DNA of 56,370 nt from Mycobacterium sp. KBS0706 (GCF_005938675.2 NZ_VCCH02000055.1:1-56370); one strand, 5' to 3'. Shown: positions 13,850-23,082, counted from the first letter of the stretch. The notes: a model not told the origin generated them from the sequence alone. Numbers and translations: made by a program.

Positions 13850-14799
13850 CCGAACCCCTCCTGGTCCTCGACCATGTCGTGAAGCGCTTCGGTCGCCCAC
13901 CCGACGCGGTGCAGGCCGTTGACGGTGTGTCGCTCACCGTTGCGCCGGGCGAGGTGCTGGGCCTGGTCGGCGAATCCGGCTCCGGCAAGTCCACCCTCGG
14001 CCGGCTCGCCGCCCGGCTGGCCGACCCGGATGCCGGCACGATCCGCTTCGCCGGGCAGGACGTCACCCGCCGCCAGGGCCGCGCCCTCGGGCCGCTGCGG
14101 GCGCAGATCCAGCTGGTGTTCCAGGACCCGGTCGCCTCGCTCAACCCGCGTGACACGATCGGCACGGCCGTCGAGGACCCGCTGCGCGTCGCCCGCGTCG
14201 GCCGGGCCGAGCGGCGCGACCGCGTCGCCTGGCTGCTGGACCGCGTCGGGCTCGGCCATGGCTTCGCCGATCGCTACCCGCACGAGCTGTCCGGCGGCCA
14301 GCGCCAGCGCGTCGCCATCGCCCGGGCCCTGGCGCCGCGGCCGCGGCTGGTGATCTGCGACGAGCCGGTCTCGGCGCTCGACGTCTCGGTCCGCGCCCAG
14401 GTGCTGGACCTGCTGGCCGAGCTGGGGGCCGAGCTCGGCCTCGCCTATCTGTTCATCAGCCATGACCTGGCGGTGGTGCGCCACGTCGCCGACCGGGTGG
14501 CGGTGATGCATCTCGGCCGCATCGTCGAGAGCGGGCCGACCGGCCGGGTCTGGTCCCAGCCCGGCCATCCCTACACGCGGGCGCTGCTGTCGGCCGTGCC
14601 GCGGCTGCACCCGGTGCCGGGGGCGCAGCGCATGCTGCTGCAAGGCGACCCGCCCAGCCCGCGCCGGCCACCCTCCGGCTGCCGCTTCCGCACCCGCTGC
14701 CCGCTCGCCTTCGACCGCTGCGCGCTGGAGGATCCGCCGCCGGTCGATCTCGGCGCCGGCCAGCAGGCCGCCTGCCTGATCGCCGGGGAGGGATCGTGA
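13846..14799 (+). CDS. Peptide-type ABC transporter ATP-binding protein, DppF/OppF-like
   Basis: Second ATPase, 317 aa: Walker A GESGSGKST, Q-loop LVFQDPVASLNP, signature LSGGQRQR, Walker B LVICDEPVSALD, H-loop SHDLAVV. The C-terminal oligopeptide-transporter extension is present with its cysteines (GCRFRTRCPLAFDRCALEDPP). The ATG at 13846 overlaps the previous stop codon as ATGA; an in-frame ATG at 13828 is possible but less likely given the overlap pattern. It is the last gene of the operon, which contains no binding protein; the one at 1238 is the nearest candidate. Confidence 0.92.
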   Translation: MTEPLLVLDHVVKRFGRPPDAVQAVDGVSLTVAPGEVLGLVGESGSGKSTLGRLAARLADPDAGTIRFAGQDVTRRQGRALGPLRAQIQLVFQDPVASLNPRDTIGTAVEDPLRVARVGRAERRDRVAWLLDRVGLGHGFADRYPHELSGGQRQRVAIARALAPRPRLVICDEPVSALDVSVRAQVLDLLAELGAELGLAYLFISHDLAVVRHVADRVAVMHLGRIVESGPTGRVWSQPGHPYTRALLSAVPRLHPVPGAQRMLLQGDPPSPRRPPSGCRFRTRCPLAFDRCALEDPPPVDLGAGQQAACLIAGEGS

Positions 14800-14803
14800 G
14801 CCG

Positions 14804-15412
14804 CTACCGCGCCCGGGTGAAGGCGAGCCATACCCCACCGCCGATCAGGCAGGCGCCGCCGGTGCGCGACACCAGTCGCACATGGCGGCGCGACAGGGCG
14901 TTGCCGGCCCGGCCGGTCAGCAGCGCGTACATGCCGTCGGACAGCGCCGCGACCACCAGGGCGGTGGCGCCCAGCAGCAGCACCTGGCTGGACTGGTCGC
15001 CGCCGGGCTGCACGAACTGGGGGATGAAGGCGCCGAAGAACAGCAGCATCTTCGGGTTGCTCAGCGCCACCAGCAAGCCCTGTAGCACGAAGCCGCCGCG
15101 CGGCGGGCGCACGGGCTCGGCCAGCGTGTCCGGGGCGCGCAGGAGCTTCCAGCCGATCCACACCAGATACGCGGCACCGGCCAGGCGCAGCCAGTCGAAC
15201 CAATGGCCCATCGCCTCGACCACCGCGGCCAGACCGATGACCAGGACGCCGAGCATCAGGACCAACCCGATCTGCCCGCCGAGGATGTTCAGCAGACCGG
15301 CGCGGGTGCCGTGGGTCAGGCTGTTGGCGACGATCAACGTCACCGACGGCCCCGGGATGATCGCGACCAGGATGCAGGCGGCGATATAGGCGAGATAGAT
15401 CTCGATGGTCAT
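14804..15412 (-). CDS. LysE/RhtB-family amino-acid exporter
   Basis: A 202-residue inner-membrane protein with about six hydrophobic segments and the family hallmarks IIPGPSVTLIVANSLTHGTRAG near the N-terminus, AAYLVWIGWKLLR near 80-92 and LVALSNPKMLLFFGAFIPQF in the middle. Members export amino acids or their derivatives by proton antiport; the substrate is not deducible. It converges on the ABC operon with 4 bp between stop codons and lies 6 bp downstream of the SDR gene on the same strand. Confidence 0.9.
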   Translation of the reverse strand: MTIEIYLAYIAACILVAIIPGPSVTLIVANSLTHGTRAGLLNILGGQIGLVLMLGVLVIGLAAVVEAMGHWFDWLRLAGAAYLVWIGWKLLRAPDTLAEPVRPPRGGFVLQGLLVALSNPKMLLFFGAFIPQFVQPGGDQSSQVLLLGATALVVAALSDGMYALLTGRAGNALSRRHVRLVSRTGGACLIGGGVWLAFTRAR

Positions 15413-15418
15413 GGACTC

Positions 15419-16240
15419 CTATCCCTTCGGCTTGGTGGCCATCGCCTGCTCGGCGATGATGCCCATCGAGGCGGCGGCGCCGCCCAGCGACCAACCGCCG
15501 TCCACCGGCAGCACCGCGCCGGTGATGAAGGCGGCGAGGGGGGAGGACAGCAGGCGGCAGGCGGCAGCGACGTCCTCGGCCACGCCCATCCGGCCCAGCG
15601 GCACGCTGCGCTGGACCAAAGCGCGGGCCTGCGGCGTCGGCGCCAGCCGGGCCATGCCCTCGGTCCCGTCGATCGGCCCCGGGATCACGGAGTTGATGCG
15701 GATGCCGTCGCGGCCCCACTCCATCGCCAGCACCCGGGTCAGCATGTCGACCCCGGCCTTGGCGGCGCAGACATGAGCCTGCATCGCCATCGGCGCCTCG
15801 GCCTGCGGCGCCGAGATGTTGATCACCGAAGCGCCCGGCTTGCGCAGGAACGGGTGGGCGGCGCGCAGCACGTGGAAGCTGCCCAAGAGGTCGATGTCGA
15901 CCACCGACTTGAAGCCGTTCGCCGACATGCCCAGCGCCGGGGCCGGGAAGTTCCCCGCCGCGCCCGAGACCAGCACGTCGAGATCGCCCCAGGCGTCATG
16001 CGCGGCCTGCAGCGCCGCCTCGGTGGCGGCGTAGTCGCGCACGTCGGCGGCCGTGCCCATGGCCTCGGCGCCCACCTCTCGCAGCCGGGCCACGGCGGCG
16101 TCGACCTTCTCGGCGCTGCGGCTCATCACCGCCACCCGCGCCCCGGCCCGGGCGAAGCCCAGCGCGATGCCGAGATTGATGCCGCTGGTGCCGCCGGCGA
16201 CGAACACCGCCTTGCCGGCGAAGTCGATGGTCTCGGCCAT
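15419..16240 (-). CDS. SDR oxidoreductase, 2,4-dienoyl-CoA-reductase-like
   Basis: A 273-residue short-chain dehydrogenase with NAD(P) motif GGTSGINLG (16-24) and SGAAGNFPAP (92-101). It resembles the DECR branch (AAGNF, QAHVCAAKAGVDMLTRVLAMEWG, GPIDGTEG), which reduces 2,4-dienoyl-CoA in unsaturated fatty acid beta-oxidation. The classical YxxxK tyrosine is absent: V157 occupies its position and K161 is kept, which is typical of the DECR branch rather than a defect. It is probably co-transcribed with the LysE gene. Confidence 0.82.
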   Translation of the reverse strand: MAETIDFAGKAVFVAGGTSGINLGIALGFARAGARVAVMSRSAEKVDAAVARLREVGAEAMGTAADVRDYAATEAALQAAHDAWGDLDVLVSGAAGNFPAPALGMSANGFKSVVDIDLLGSFHVLRAAHPFLRKPGASVINISAPQAEAPMAMQAHVCAAKAGVDMLTRVLAMEWGRDGIRINSVIPGPIDGTEGMARLAPTPQARALVQRSVPLGRMGVAEDVAAACRLLSSPLAAFITGAVLPVDGGWSLGGAAASMGIIAEQAMATKPKG

Positions 16241-16252
16241 GGTCCGGCTCCC

Positions 16253-19027
16253 TCAGTGCGCCTCGGCCCAGCTGCGGCCGATGCCGGCCTCAGCGATCAA
16301 AGGCACCTCGAGCGTCGCGGCCGACTGCATCACCTGCTGCGCCAGCTCGGCGGTGCGCTGGGCCTCGTCCTCCGGCGCCTCGAACAGCAGCTCGTCATGC
16401 ACCTGCAGCAGCATCCGGGCCTTCAGCCCCTCCGCCGCCAGCGCATGCGGCAGCCGGCCCATGGCGCGCTTGATGATGTCGGCCGCGGTGCCCTGGATCG
16501 GGGCGTTGATCGCCTGGCGCTCGGCGAAGGCGCGGCGGGCCGGGTTCGGGTCCTTGATCCCCGGCACGTGGCACTTGCGGCCGAACAGGGTCTCGACCCA
16601 GCCGCGCTCGCGCGCCGTGCGTTTGGTCTCGTCCATCCAGGCCTTCAGCTCCGGCAGCCGGTCGAGATAGGCGCGGATGAAGGCGGTGGCCTCGCCTTGC
16701 GGGATGCCCAGCTGCGCCGCCAGCCCGAAGCCGGAGATGCCGTAGATGATGCCGAAGTTGATCGCCTTGGCCTTGCGCCGCGTCTCCGGCGTCATCTCCG
16801 CCAGCGGCACGTTGAACACCTGGCTCGCGGTCATGGCGTGGATGTCGGTGCCGTCGAGGAAGGCCTGCTTCAGCAGCGCGACGCCGGCGATCTGTGCCAC
16901 CAGCCGCAGCTCGATCTGGCTGTAGTCGACCGAGATCAGCTTATGCCCGTCCTCCGCCACGAAGGCGTAGCGGATCTTGCGCCCCTCCTCGGTGCGGATC
17001 GGGATGTTCTGCAGGTTCGGCTCGTTCGAGGACAGCCGGCCGGTGTTTGTCGCGGCCAGCGAGAACGAGGTGTGGACCCGCTGGGTCTTCTCGTTGATCT
17101 GGGCCTGCAGCGCGTCGGTGTAGGTGCCCTTCAGCTTGGCCAGCTGGCGCCATTCCAGGATCTGCGTCGCGATCGTCTGGCCCTGCGCCGCCAGCATCTC
17201 CAGCACGCTCGAATCGGTGGAGTAGGCGCCGGTCTTGCTGCTCTTCTTGCCGCCGGCCAGGCCAAGGCGCTCGAACAGCACCTCGCCGAGCTGCTTCGGG
17301 CTGCCGACATTGAACGGGCCCTTGGCCGAGACATGGATCTCCGCCTCCAGCGCTACCATGCGCTCGGCGAATTCCATCGACAGGCGGGCCAGGGCAGCGC
17401 GATCGACCTTGATGCCCGCCATCTCCATGTCGGAGATGACGCCGACCAGCGGCCGCTCGATGGTCTCATAGACCGTGGCCATCCGCTCGCCCACCAGCCG
17501 CGGCTTCAGCAGCATGTGCAGCCTGAGCGTGATGTCGGCGTCCTCGGCGGCATAGGCCAGGGCCTTGTCGAGCGGCACCTTGTCGAAGGTGATGGCGGAC
17601 TTGCCGGTGCCGCAGACCGCGGCATAGGGGATGGTGCGGTGCTGCAGGTGCAGCTCCGACAGCTCGTCCATGCCGTGGCCATGCGCGCCGCCGTCGAGCA
17701 CGTAGGAGATCAGCATGGTGTCGTCCCATGGCGTGATCGGCAGGCCGACATCGGAGCGGCCCAGCACATGGGCGTCGTATTTCAGGTTGTGGCCGACCTT
17801 CAGCACCGACGGGTCGACCAGCACCGGCCCGAGGATGCGGCGGATCTCGGCCAGCGGGATCTGCTGCAGCGTCGTGCCGCCGAAGTTCAGCCCGTCGCCC
17901 TCCGGCGGCACATGGGCGACCGGGATGTAGCAGGCGCGGCCCGGCGCCACGGCCAGCGAGATGCCGCACAGCATCGCCGCCTCGGCGTCCAGCGAGTTGG
18001 TCTCGGTGTCGATCGCCAGCACCCCGGCCTCGATCGCCGCATCGGCCCAGCGCTGCAGCGCCGCCGCATCCTGCACCAGCTGGTAGTCCTGGGCGATCGC
18101 CTCGGGCTTGCCCGGCGCCGCCAGGTCAGGCTCGTCGCCGCCGGTGGTGCCCAGCTTGTCGAACGACGCCTCGACCCGGGTGATGGTCGACCGGAACTCC
18201 ATCTCCTCCAGGAACCTTACCAGCTTCGACCGGTCCGGCGGGCGGGCGACGATGCCCTCCAGCCCGAACGGCACCGGCGCGTCGCTGCGCAGCGTCACCA
18301 GCTGACGGCTGATCCGCGCCTGCTCGGCATACTGGATCAGGGATTCGCGGCGCTTCGGCTGCTTGATCTCGCCGGCCCGGGCCAGCAGGGTGTCCAGGTC
18401 GCCATATTCGGTGATCAGCTGGGCCGCGGTCTTGATGCCGATGCCGGGCACGCCCGGCACGTTGTCGACGCTGTCGCCGGCCAGGGACTGCACGTCGATC
18501 ACCCGGTCCGGCATGACACCGAACTTCTCCATCACCTCGGCCGCGTCGATCGGCTTGTTCTTCAGCGGGTCCAGCATGGTCACGCCGTCGCCGACCAGCT
18601 GCATCATGTCCTTGTCGGAGGAGACGATGACGACGCGCGACCCTTCCTCCCGCGCCATCCGGGCGTAGGTGGCGATGATGTCGTCGGCCTCGAAGCCCTC
18701 GATCTCGATGCCCGGCAGGTTGAAGGCCTCGCTGGTGGCGCGGATCAACGGGAATTGCGGGATCAGCTCCTCCGGCGGGTCGGGCCGCTGCGCCTTGTAG
18801 GCGGGGTAGATCTCCTTGCGGAAGCCGCGCTCCGACGCGTCGTAGATCACCGCCAGGTGGTCGGCGTCGAGATCGGCCAGCAGGCGGATCAGCATGTTGG
18901 TGAAGCCGTAGACGGCGTTCACCGGCAGCCCGTCCGACTTGCGCATCATCATCGGCAGCGCATGGAAGGCCCGGAAGATGTAGCCCGAGCCGTCGATCAG
19001 GTAATAGGTCTTCGGTGTGGTCGACAT
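16253..19027 (-). CDS. polA: DNA polymerase I
   Basis: A 924-residue repair and Okazaki-fragment polymerase with all three classical domains. The 5'-3' flap exonuclease is N-terminal (YYLIDGSGYIFRAFHALP, FEADDIIAT, SSDKDMMQLV, GIGIKTAAQLI). The 3'-5' proofreading domain keeps its acidic residues (LAIDTETNSLD, and Y-A-A-E-D-A-D). The polymerase domain has motif A (LISVDYSQIELRL), the O-helix (RRKAKAINFGIIYG) and motif C (LLQVHDELLFE). ATG at 19027 follows a GGAGAGGG; longer upstream reading is not family-like. Confidence 0.97.
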   Translation of the reverse strand: MSTTPKTYYLIDGSGYIFRAFHALPMMMRKSDGLPVNAVYGFTNMLIRLLADLDADHLAVIYDASERGFRKEIYPAYKAQRPDPPEELIPQFPLIRATSEAFNLPGIEIEGFEADDIIATYARMAREEGSRVVIVSSDKDMMQLVGDGVTMLDPLKNKPIDAAEVMEKFGVMPDRVIDVQSLAGDSVDNVPGVPGIGIKTAAQLITEYGDLDTLLARAGEIKQPKRRESLIQYAEQARISRQLVTLRSDAPVPFGLEGIVARPPDRSKLVRFLEEMEFRSTITRVEASFDKLGTTGGDEPDLAAPGKPEAIAQDYQLVQDAAALQRWADAAIEAGVLAIDTETNSLDAEAAMLCGISLAVAPGRACYIPVAHVPPEGDGLNFGGTTLQQIPLAEIRRILGPVLVDPSVLKVGHNLKYDAHVLGRSDVGLPITPWDDTMLISYVLDGGAHGHGMDELSELHLQHRTIPYAAVCGTGKSAITFDKVPLDKALAYAAEDADITLRLHMLLKPRLVGERMATVYETIERPLVGVISDMEMAGIKVDRAALARLSMEFAERMVALEAEIHVSAKGPFNVGSPKQLGEVLFERLGLAGGKKSSKTGAYSTDSSVLEMLAAQGQTIATQILEWRQLAKLKGTYTDALQAQINEKTQRVHTSFSLAATNTGRLSSNEPNLQNIPIRTEEGRKIRYAFVAEDGHKLISVDYSQIELRLVAQIAGVALLKQAFLDGTDIHAMTASQVFNVPLAEMTPETRRKAKAINFGIIYGISGFGLAAQLGIPQGEATAFIRAYLDRLPELKAWMDETKRTARERGWVETLFGRKCHVPGIKDPNPARRAFAERQAINAPIQGTAADIIKRAMGRLPHALAAEGLKARMLLQVHDELLFEAPEDEAQRTAELAQQVMQSAATLEVPLIAEAGIGRSWAEAH

Positions 19028-19106
19028 CGGCGGGCCCTCTCCGGACGGGAACAGAGCGCGACCATGCCGCGCCGGAGAGCGGGTGTCCACCCGGTCGGGC
19101 CTCCGC

Positions 19107-19472
19107 TCAAGCCGGCTGGAACAGCTCGACCACGTTGCCAGACGGGTCCTCGCACAGGATCTGTTGGCCGCCGGGGCCGGTGACGATGTCGTTGCGGAAC
19201 CGGACGCCGCGCTGGCGCAGATCGGCGACCAAGGCCGGCAGGTCGTCGACCTGCAGCACGAATCGGTTCCAGCCGCCGGGCTCGGGCTTGCGGCCATCCG
19301 GCATCGGCCGGCTGGCGGATGCATTGGGGCCGGCGACCCACAGGGTCAGCCCGTCCCGCTCGAGGATCGCCATGTTGGGCCCGAACTGCTGCTGCAGTCG
19401 GAACCCCAGCTTTTCCCTATAGAACGCGACCGCCTGGTCGACGTCGTGGACGATGTACCGGACCGTTGCCAT
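19107..19472 (-). CDS. VOC-superfamily (glyoxalase/bleomycin-resistance fold) protein
   Basis: A 121-residue protein made of two beta-alpha-beta-beta-beta modules: VRYIVHDVDQAVAFYREKLGF at the N-terminus, and RFVLQVDDLPALVADLRQRGV followed by the terminal CEDPSGNVVELFQPA. H9 and E117 are placed like metal ligands of the family. VOC proteins include dioxygenases, isomerases and drug-binding proteins; the substrate is unknown. It is tandem with polA, 79 bp upstream. Confidence 0.82.
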   Translation of the reverse strand: MATVRYIVHDVDQAVAFYREKLGFRLQQQFGPNMAILERDGLTLWVAGPNASASRPMPDGRKPEPGGWNRFVLQVDDLPALVADLRQRGVRFRNDIVTGPGGQQILCEDPSGNVVELFQPA

Positions 19473-19612
19473 GGCATCGCCTCCCCGGTGAGTTGGGCCG
19501 AGAGGATAGCCCGGGCGGCAGGGCAGGGACAGCCCATGGCAAAATCCGATTGCACTATATAACTGGTTGCGATAGAAAATCAGAAAACAACGTCACCTGG
19601 AGGAACGCCGCC

Positions 19613-20260
19613 ATGTCCAAGCTCGTTGTCCGCGCCTTTTCGATTTCTCTGGACGGCTACGGCGCCGCGCTGGAACAGAGCCTCGAGAACCCGTTCGGCA
19701 AGGGCGGCATGGTGCTGCCGCAATGGGCCTTTCCGACCCGCACCTTTCAGAGGATGTTCGGCAAGGAGGACGGCGAGACCGGCATCGACGAGGATTTCGC
19801 CGCCCGCAGCTTCGACAATATCGGGGCCTGGATCCTCGGCCGGAACATGTTTGGGCCGGTGCGCGGGCCCTGGCCGGACGACAGCTGGAAGGGCTGGTGG
19901 GGCGACGACCCCGTCTATCACACGCCGGTCTTCATCCTGACTCACCACGCCCGGGCGCCGCTGGTCATGCAGGGCGGCACCACCTTTCATTTCGTCACCG
20001 ACGGCATCGAATCGGCTCTGCGCCAGGCGCGGGAGGCCGCGGGCGGCAAGGATGTGCGGGTCGGCGGTGGCGTCGCCACCGTCCGGCAATACCTGGCCAA
20101 GGGCCTGATCGACGAAATGCATCTGGCCCAGGCGCCCGTTCTGCTGGGCAGCGGCGAGAACCTGTTCGCCGGGCTCGACCTCGCCGCCCTGGGTTATGTC
20201 TGCACCGAACGGGTCAGCTCGTCCCGCGCCACCCACTTCACGGTGACGAAGCAGGGCTGA
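19613..20260 (+). CDS. Dihydrofolate-reductase-like protein (RibD C-terminal domain family)
   Basis: A 215-residue single-domain protein of the RibD-C/DHFR superfamily. SISLDGYGA near residue 10, IGAWILGRNMFGPV near 80-93, TPVFILTHHAR, and VRVGGGVATVRQYLAKGLIDEMHLAQAPVLLGSGENLF are characteristic. Such proteins bind NADPH, but most lone members have no known substrate. GGAGG at 19599-19603 supports the ATG at 19613. It is transcribed toward hemW. Confidence 0.85.
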   Translation: MSKLVVRAFSISLDGYGAALEQSLENPFGKGGMVLPQWAFPTRTFQRMFGKEDGETGIDEDFAARSFDNIGAWILGRNMFGPVRGPWPDDSWKGWWGDDPVYHTPVFILTHHARAPLVMQGGTTFHFVTDGIESALRQAREAAGGKDVRVGGGVATVRQYLAKGLIDEMHLAQAPVLLGSGENLFAGLDLAALGYVCTERVSSSRATHFTVTKQG

Positions 20261-20266
20261 CGCGAC

Positions 20267-21421
20267 CTATCCCAGCAGCGCGGCCAGCACCGCGTCCAGG
20301 CGCTGGCGGCCAGCGGGGCTGGCGGTCAGGCGGTCCGAATCCTCGGTCAGGAAGCCGCCGGCGACCAGCCGGTCCAGCCGGCGGCGGTCGATCGCCCGGT
20401 CGAAGGGCAGGCCGGATTCGTCGGCGATGCGGGACTTGGCCACGCCCTCGGCCAGGCGCAGCCCCATCATCAGCATCTCGTCGCGACGGGCCTCGGGCGG
20501 CACCGCCTCGCGCTCATGCTCGGCATGGCCGGCGGCCTCGACCCGCTCCAGCCACACCTCCGGCGCCCGATGGGTGCGGGTGCCCCACTTCCCGTCGTTC
20601 AGCGTCAGCCTGCCATGCGCGCCGGGGCCGACGCCGACATAGTCGCCATAGCGCCAATAGGTCAGGTTGTGGCGCGATTCCTCACCCGGCCGGGCGTGAT
20701 TCGAGATCTCGTAGCCGGGCAGGCCGGCGGCGCCCAGCACCTCGGCCGTGGCCTCGTACAGCGCCGCCTGGGTGTCCTCGTCCGGCAGCACCAGCTCGCC
20801 GCGCGAATACAGGGTGTGGAAGCGGGTGCCCTGCTCGATCGTCAGCTGATAGGCCGAGATGTGGCCGACGGCGTGGTCCAGCGCCTGGCGCAGCTCCGCC
20901 GTCCAGCCGGCCACGGTCTGGCCCGGCCGGGCGTAGATCATATCGAAGGAGAAGCGGTCGAAATGCCGGGCGGCCAGGCCGACGGCGGCCAGCGCCTCTT
21001 CCGCAGAGTGGTTGCGGCCGAGGAAGCGCAGCGACGCCTCGTCCAGCGCCTGGACGCCGAGCGACACCCGGTTCACCCCGGCGGCGCGGAAGCCGGCGAA
21101 CAGTCCCGATTCGACCGAGGTCGGGTTCGCCTCCAGCGTGATCTCGACATCGGGCGCCAGGCCCCAGCGCTCGGCGGCGCGGTCGATCACCGCCGCGGCC
21201 GTGGCCGGCTGCATCAGCGACGGGGTGCCGCCGCCGAAGAAGATCGAGGTCAGCGTCCGGCCCGGCGTCAGGTCGGCGAAATGGTCCAGCTCCGCCACCA
21301 GCGCCCGGCGCCAGCGCTCATGCTCCACCTGCTCCCGGACATGCGAGTTGAAGTCGCAATACGGGCATTTCGACCGGCAGAACGGCCAATGGACGTAGAG
21401 AGCGAAACCGGGGGCGCTCAT
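20267..21421 (-). CDS. hemW: Heme chaperone HemW (radical SAM, coproporphyrinogen-oxidase-like)
   Basis: A 384-residue cytoplasmic radical-SAM protein. The 4Fe-4S motif CRSKCPYCDFN lies near residues 15-25, GGGTPSL and EITLEANPTSVE follow, and the HemW/HemN C-terminal domain is complete (MLMMGLRLAEGV and onward). HemW inserts heme into respiratory enzymes and lacks true coproporphyrinogen oxidase activity in studied cases. Its ATG (21421) overlaps the stop codon of rdgB, so the two are translationally coupled. Confidence 0.93.
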   Translation of the reverse strand: MSAPGFALYVHWPFCRSKCPYCDFNSHVREQVEHERWRRALVAELDHFADLTPGRTLTSIFFGGGTPSLMQPATAAAVIDRAAERWGLAPDVEITLEANPTSVESGLFAGFRAAGVNRVSLGVQALDEASLRFLGRNHSAEEALAAVGLAARHFDRFSFDMIYARPGQTVAGWTAELRQALDHAVGHISAYQLTIEQGTRFHTLYSRGELVLPDEDTQAALYEATAEVLGAAGLPGYEISNHARPGEESRHNLTYWRYGDYVGVGPGAHGRLTLNDGKWGTRTHRAPEVWLERVEAAGHAEHEREAVPPEARRDEMLMMGLRLAEGVAKSRIADESGLPFDRAIDRRRLDRLVAGGFLTEDSDRLTASPAGRQRLDAVLAALLG

Positions 21422-22050
21422 CCGCCCTCGAAGCAGCGCGCCACCAGCTTGGCGAAGGCGTCGGCGCGGTGGCTCATGCCGTGCTTCTCGGCCGACTCCA
21501 TCTCTCCGAACGTCCGGTCGTGGCCGTCCGGCACGAAGATCGGGTCGTAGCCGAAGCCCTTGATCCCGCGCGCCGGCCAGACCAGCTCGCCGCGGATCTC
21601 GCCCTCGACTGTCTCGCAATGGCCGTCCGGCCAGCACAGCGACAGGGCGCAGACGAAGCGGGCGCTGCGATCCGGATTGTCGCCCAGTCTCAACCGCACC
21701 TGCTCCATGGCATAGGCGAAGTCGCGGCCGCTGCCGTCCGGCTTCTCGGCCCAGCGCGCGGAATAGATGCCCGGTTCGCCGCCGAGGCCGGTGACGGCGA
21801 CGCCACTGTCGTCGGCCAGCGACGGCAGGCCGGTGGCTTCGGCGACGAAGCGGGCCTTCAGCTCGGCATTGGCGATGAAGGTCGCGCCGGTCTCCTCCGG
21901 CTCCGGCACGTCATGCTCGGCCGCCGAGGTCAGGCGCGGCACGCGGCCTTCCAGCAGGGCGGCGATCTCCGGGATCTTGCCCTTGTTGTGGCTGGCGATG
22001 ACCAGGTGGTCGCCGGCGAAGCGGCGGGCGGGGGAGGCGGCGTTCGTCAT
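21418..22050 (-). CDS. rdgB: dITP/XTP pyrophosphatase (RdgB/HAM1)
   Basis: House-cleaning nucleotidase that hydrolyses non-canonical purine triphosphates (dITP, XTP) to monophosphates. The 210-residue product has the family pattern: LVIASHNKGKIPEI near the N-terminus, FIANAELKARF, LPSLADDSGV, PGIYSARWA, GFGYDPIFVPDGHDRTFGEM and the terminal SHRADAFAKL. An ATG at 22059 is an alternative start. In many alphaproteobacteria rph sits directly upstream; here rph is 5 kb away at 27115. Confidence 0.95.
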   Translation of the reverse strand: MTNAASPARRFAGDHLVIASHNKGKIPEIAALLEGRVPRLTSAAEHDVPEPEETGATFIANAELKARFVAEATGLPSLADDSGVAVTGLGGEPGIYSARWAEKPDGSGRDFAYAMEQVRLRLGDNPDRSARFVCALSLCWPDGHCETVEGEIRGELVWPARGIKGFGYDPIFVPDGHDRTFGEMESAEKHGMSHRADAFAKLVARCFEGG

Positions 22051-22145
22051 GATGGGCATCAGATACGCGCGGCCGACGCTGGAATCAAAGGCGCCGGTTG
22101 GTGCACTGTGTCGTCTCCAACGCATGACGGGTGGGGACGAGGACG

Positions 22146-23009
22146 ATGAAGGTCGCATTCCTGGGCATGGGCGTGATGGGCGCGCCGATGGCGGGGCATC
22201 TGGTCAAGGCGGGGCACGAGGTCACCGTCTTCAACCGCACCGCGGCGAAGGCCGAGGCCTGGGCCGAGCGCCATGGCGGCCAATGGGCGCCGACTCCGGC
22301 CGAGGCGGCGAAGGACGCCGCCATCGTGTTCATGTGCGTCGGCAACGACGACGACATCCGCTCCGTGGTCCAGGGGCCGGACGGCGCCTTCGCCGGCATG
22401 TCCGGCAGCGCCATCCTGGTCGACCACACCACGGCCTCGGCCGACATCGCCCGCGAGCTGGAGGCGGAGGCCGACAAGCTCGGCTTCGGCTTCGTCGATG
22501 CGCCGGTCTCGGGCGGCCAGGCCGGGGCCGAGAACGGCGTGCTGACGGTGATGTGCGGCGGGCGCGAGCCGGTCTTCGCCGTGGCCAAGCCGGTGATCGA
22601 CAGCTACGCCCGCGCCTGCACCCTGATGGGCCCGGCGGGGTCCGGCCAACTGACCAAGATGGTCAACCAGATCTGCATCGCCGGGCTGGTCCAGGCCCTG
22701 GCCGAGGGGCTGAACTTCGCCCAGAAGGCCGGGCTCGACGGCAACCTGGTGCTCGACGTGATCTCCAAGGGCGCGGCGCAGAGCTGGCAGATGGAGAATC
22801 GCGGCCGCACCATGCTGCAGGGCAAGTTCGATTTCGGCTTCGCCATCGACTGGATGCGCAAGGACCTCGGCATCTGCTTCCAGGAGGCCAAGCACAACGG
22901 CGCCCGGCTGCCGGCCACGGCGCTGGTCGACCAGTTCTACGCGGCGGTCCAGGCCAAGGCCGGCGGCCGGGTCGACACCTCCAGCCTGCTGCTGGCGCTG
23001 CAGGACTGA
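22146..23009 (+). CDS. NAD(P)-dependent beta-hydroxyacid dehydrogenase (HIBADH family)
   Basis: A 287-residue enzyme of the 3-hydroxyisobutyrate dehydrogenase / tartronate semialdehyde reductase family. Rossmann motif FLGMGVMGAPMA is at residues 4-15, the substrate motif FVDAPVSGGQAGAENG is central, and catalytic lysine lies in GSGQLTKMVNQI. The exact substrate is unclear. It is divergent from rdgB across a 95-bp gap. An upstream in-frame GTG (22131) is possible, but the ATG gives the family-like start. Confidence 0.9.
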   Translation: MKVAFLGMGVMGAPMAGHLVKAGHEVTVFNRTAAKAEAWAERHGGQWAPTPAEAAKDAAIVFMCVGNDDDIRSVVQGPDGAFAGMSGSAILVDHTTASADIARELEAEADKLGFGFVDAPVSGGQAGAENGVLTVMCGGREPVFAVAKPVIDSYARACTLMGPAGSGQLTKMVNQICIAGLVQALAEGLNFAQKAGLDGNLVLDVISKGAAQSWQMENRGRTMLQGKFDFGFAIDWMRKDLGICFQEAKHNGARLPATALVDQFYAAVQAKAGGRVDTSSLLLALQD

Positions 23010-23020
23010 GATGCCGTGAG

Positions 23021-23082
23021 CCCCGGACCATGTCGAGGTCGACCGCATGGGCCATGAGCTGGCGGTCGCCCGTGGTCCGGGG
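23021..23082. repeat. Nested inverted repeat downstream of the dehydrogenase gene
   Basis: CCCCGGACCA at 23021-23030 pairs exactly with TGGTCCGGGG at 23073-23082, and GACCGC at 23041-23046 pairs with GCGGTC at 23062-23067. There is no T-tract. It may protect the 3' end of the upstream transcript or be a dispersed palindrome. Confidence 0.5.

Noticed and set aside
15203..19183. Very long plus-strand open frame (1,326 codons) opposite polA and neighbouring genes
   Set aside because: It is the antisense shadow of GC-rich polA and SDR genes: rich in His, Arg, Gln, Asp and Gly, with no recognisable domain, and the sense proteins are unmistakable.
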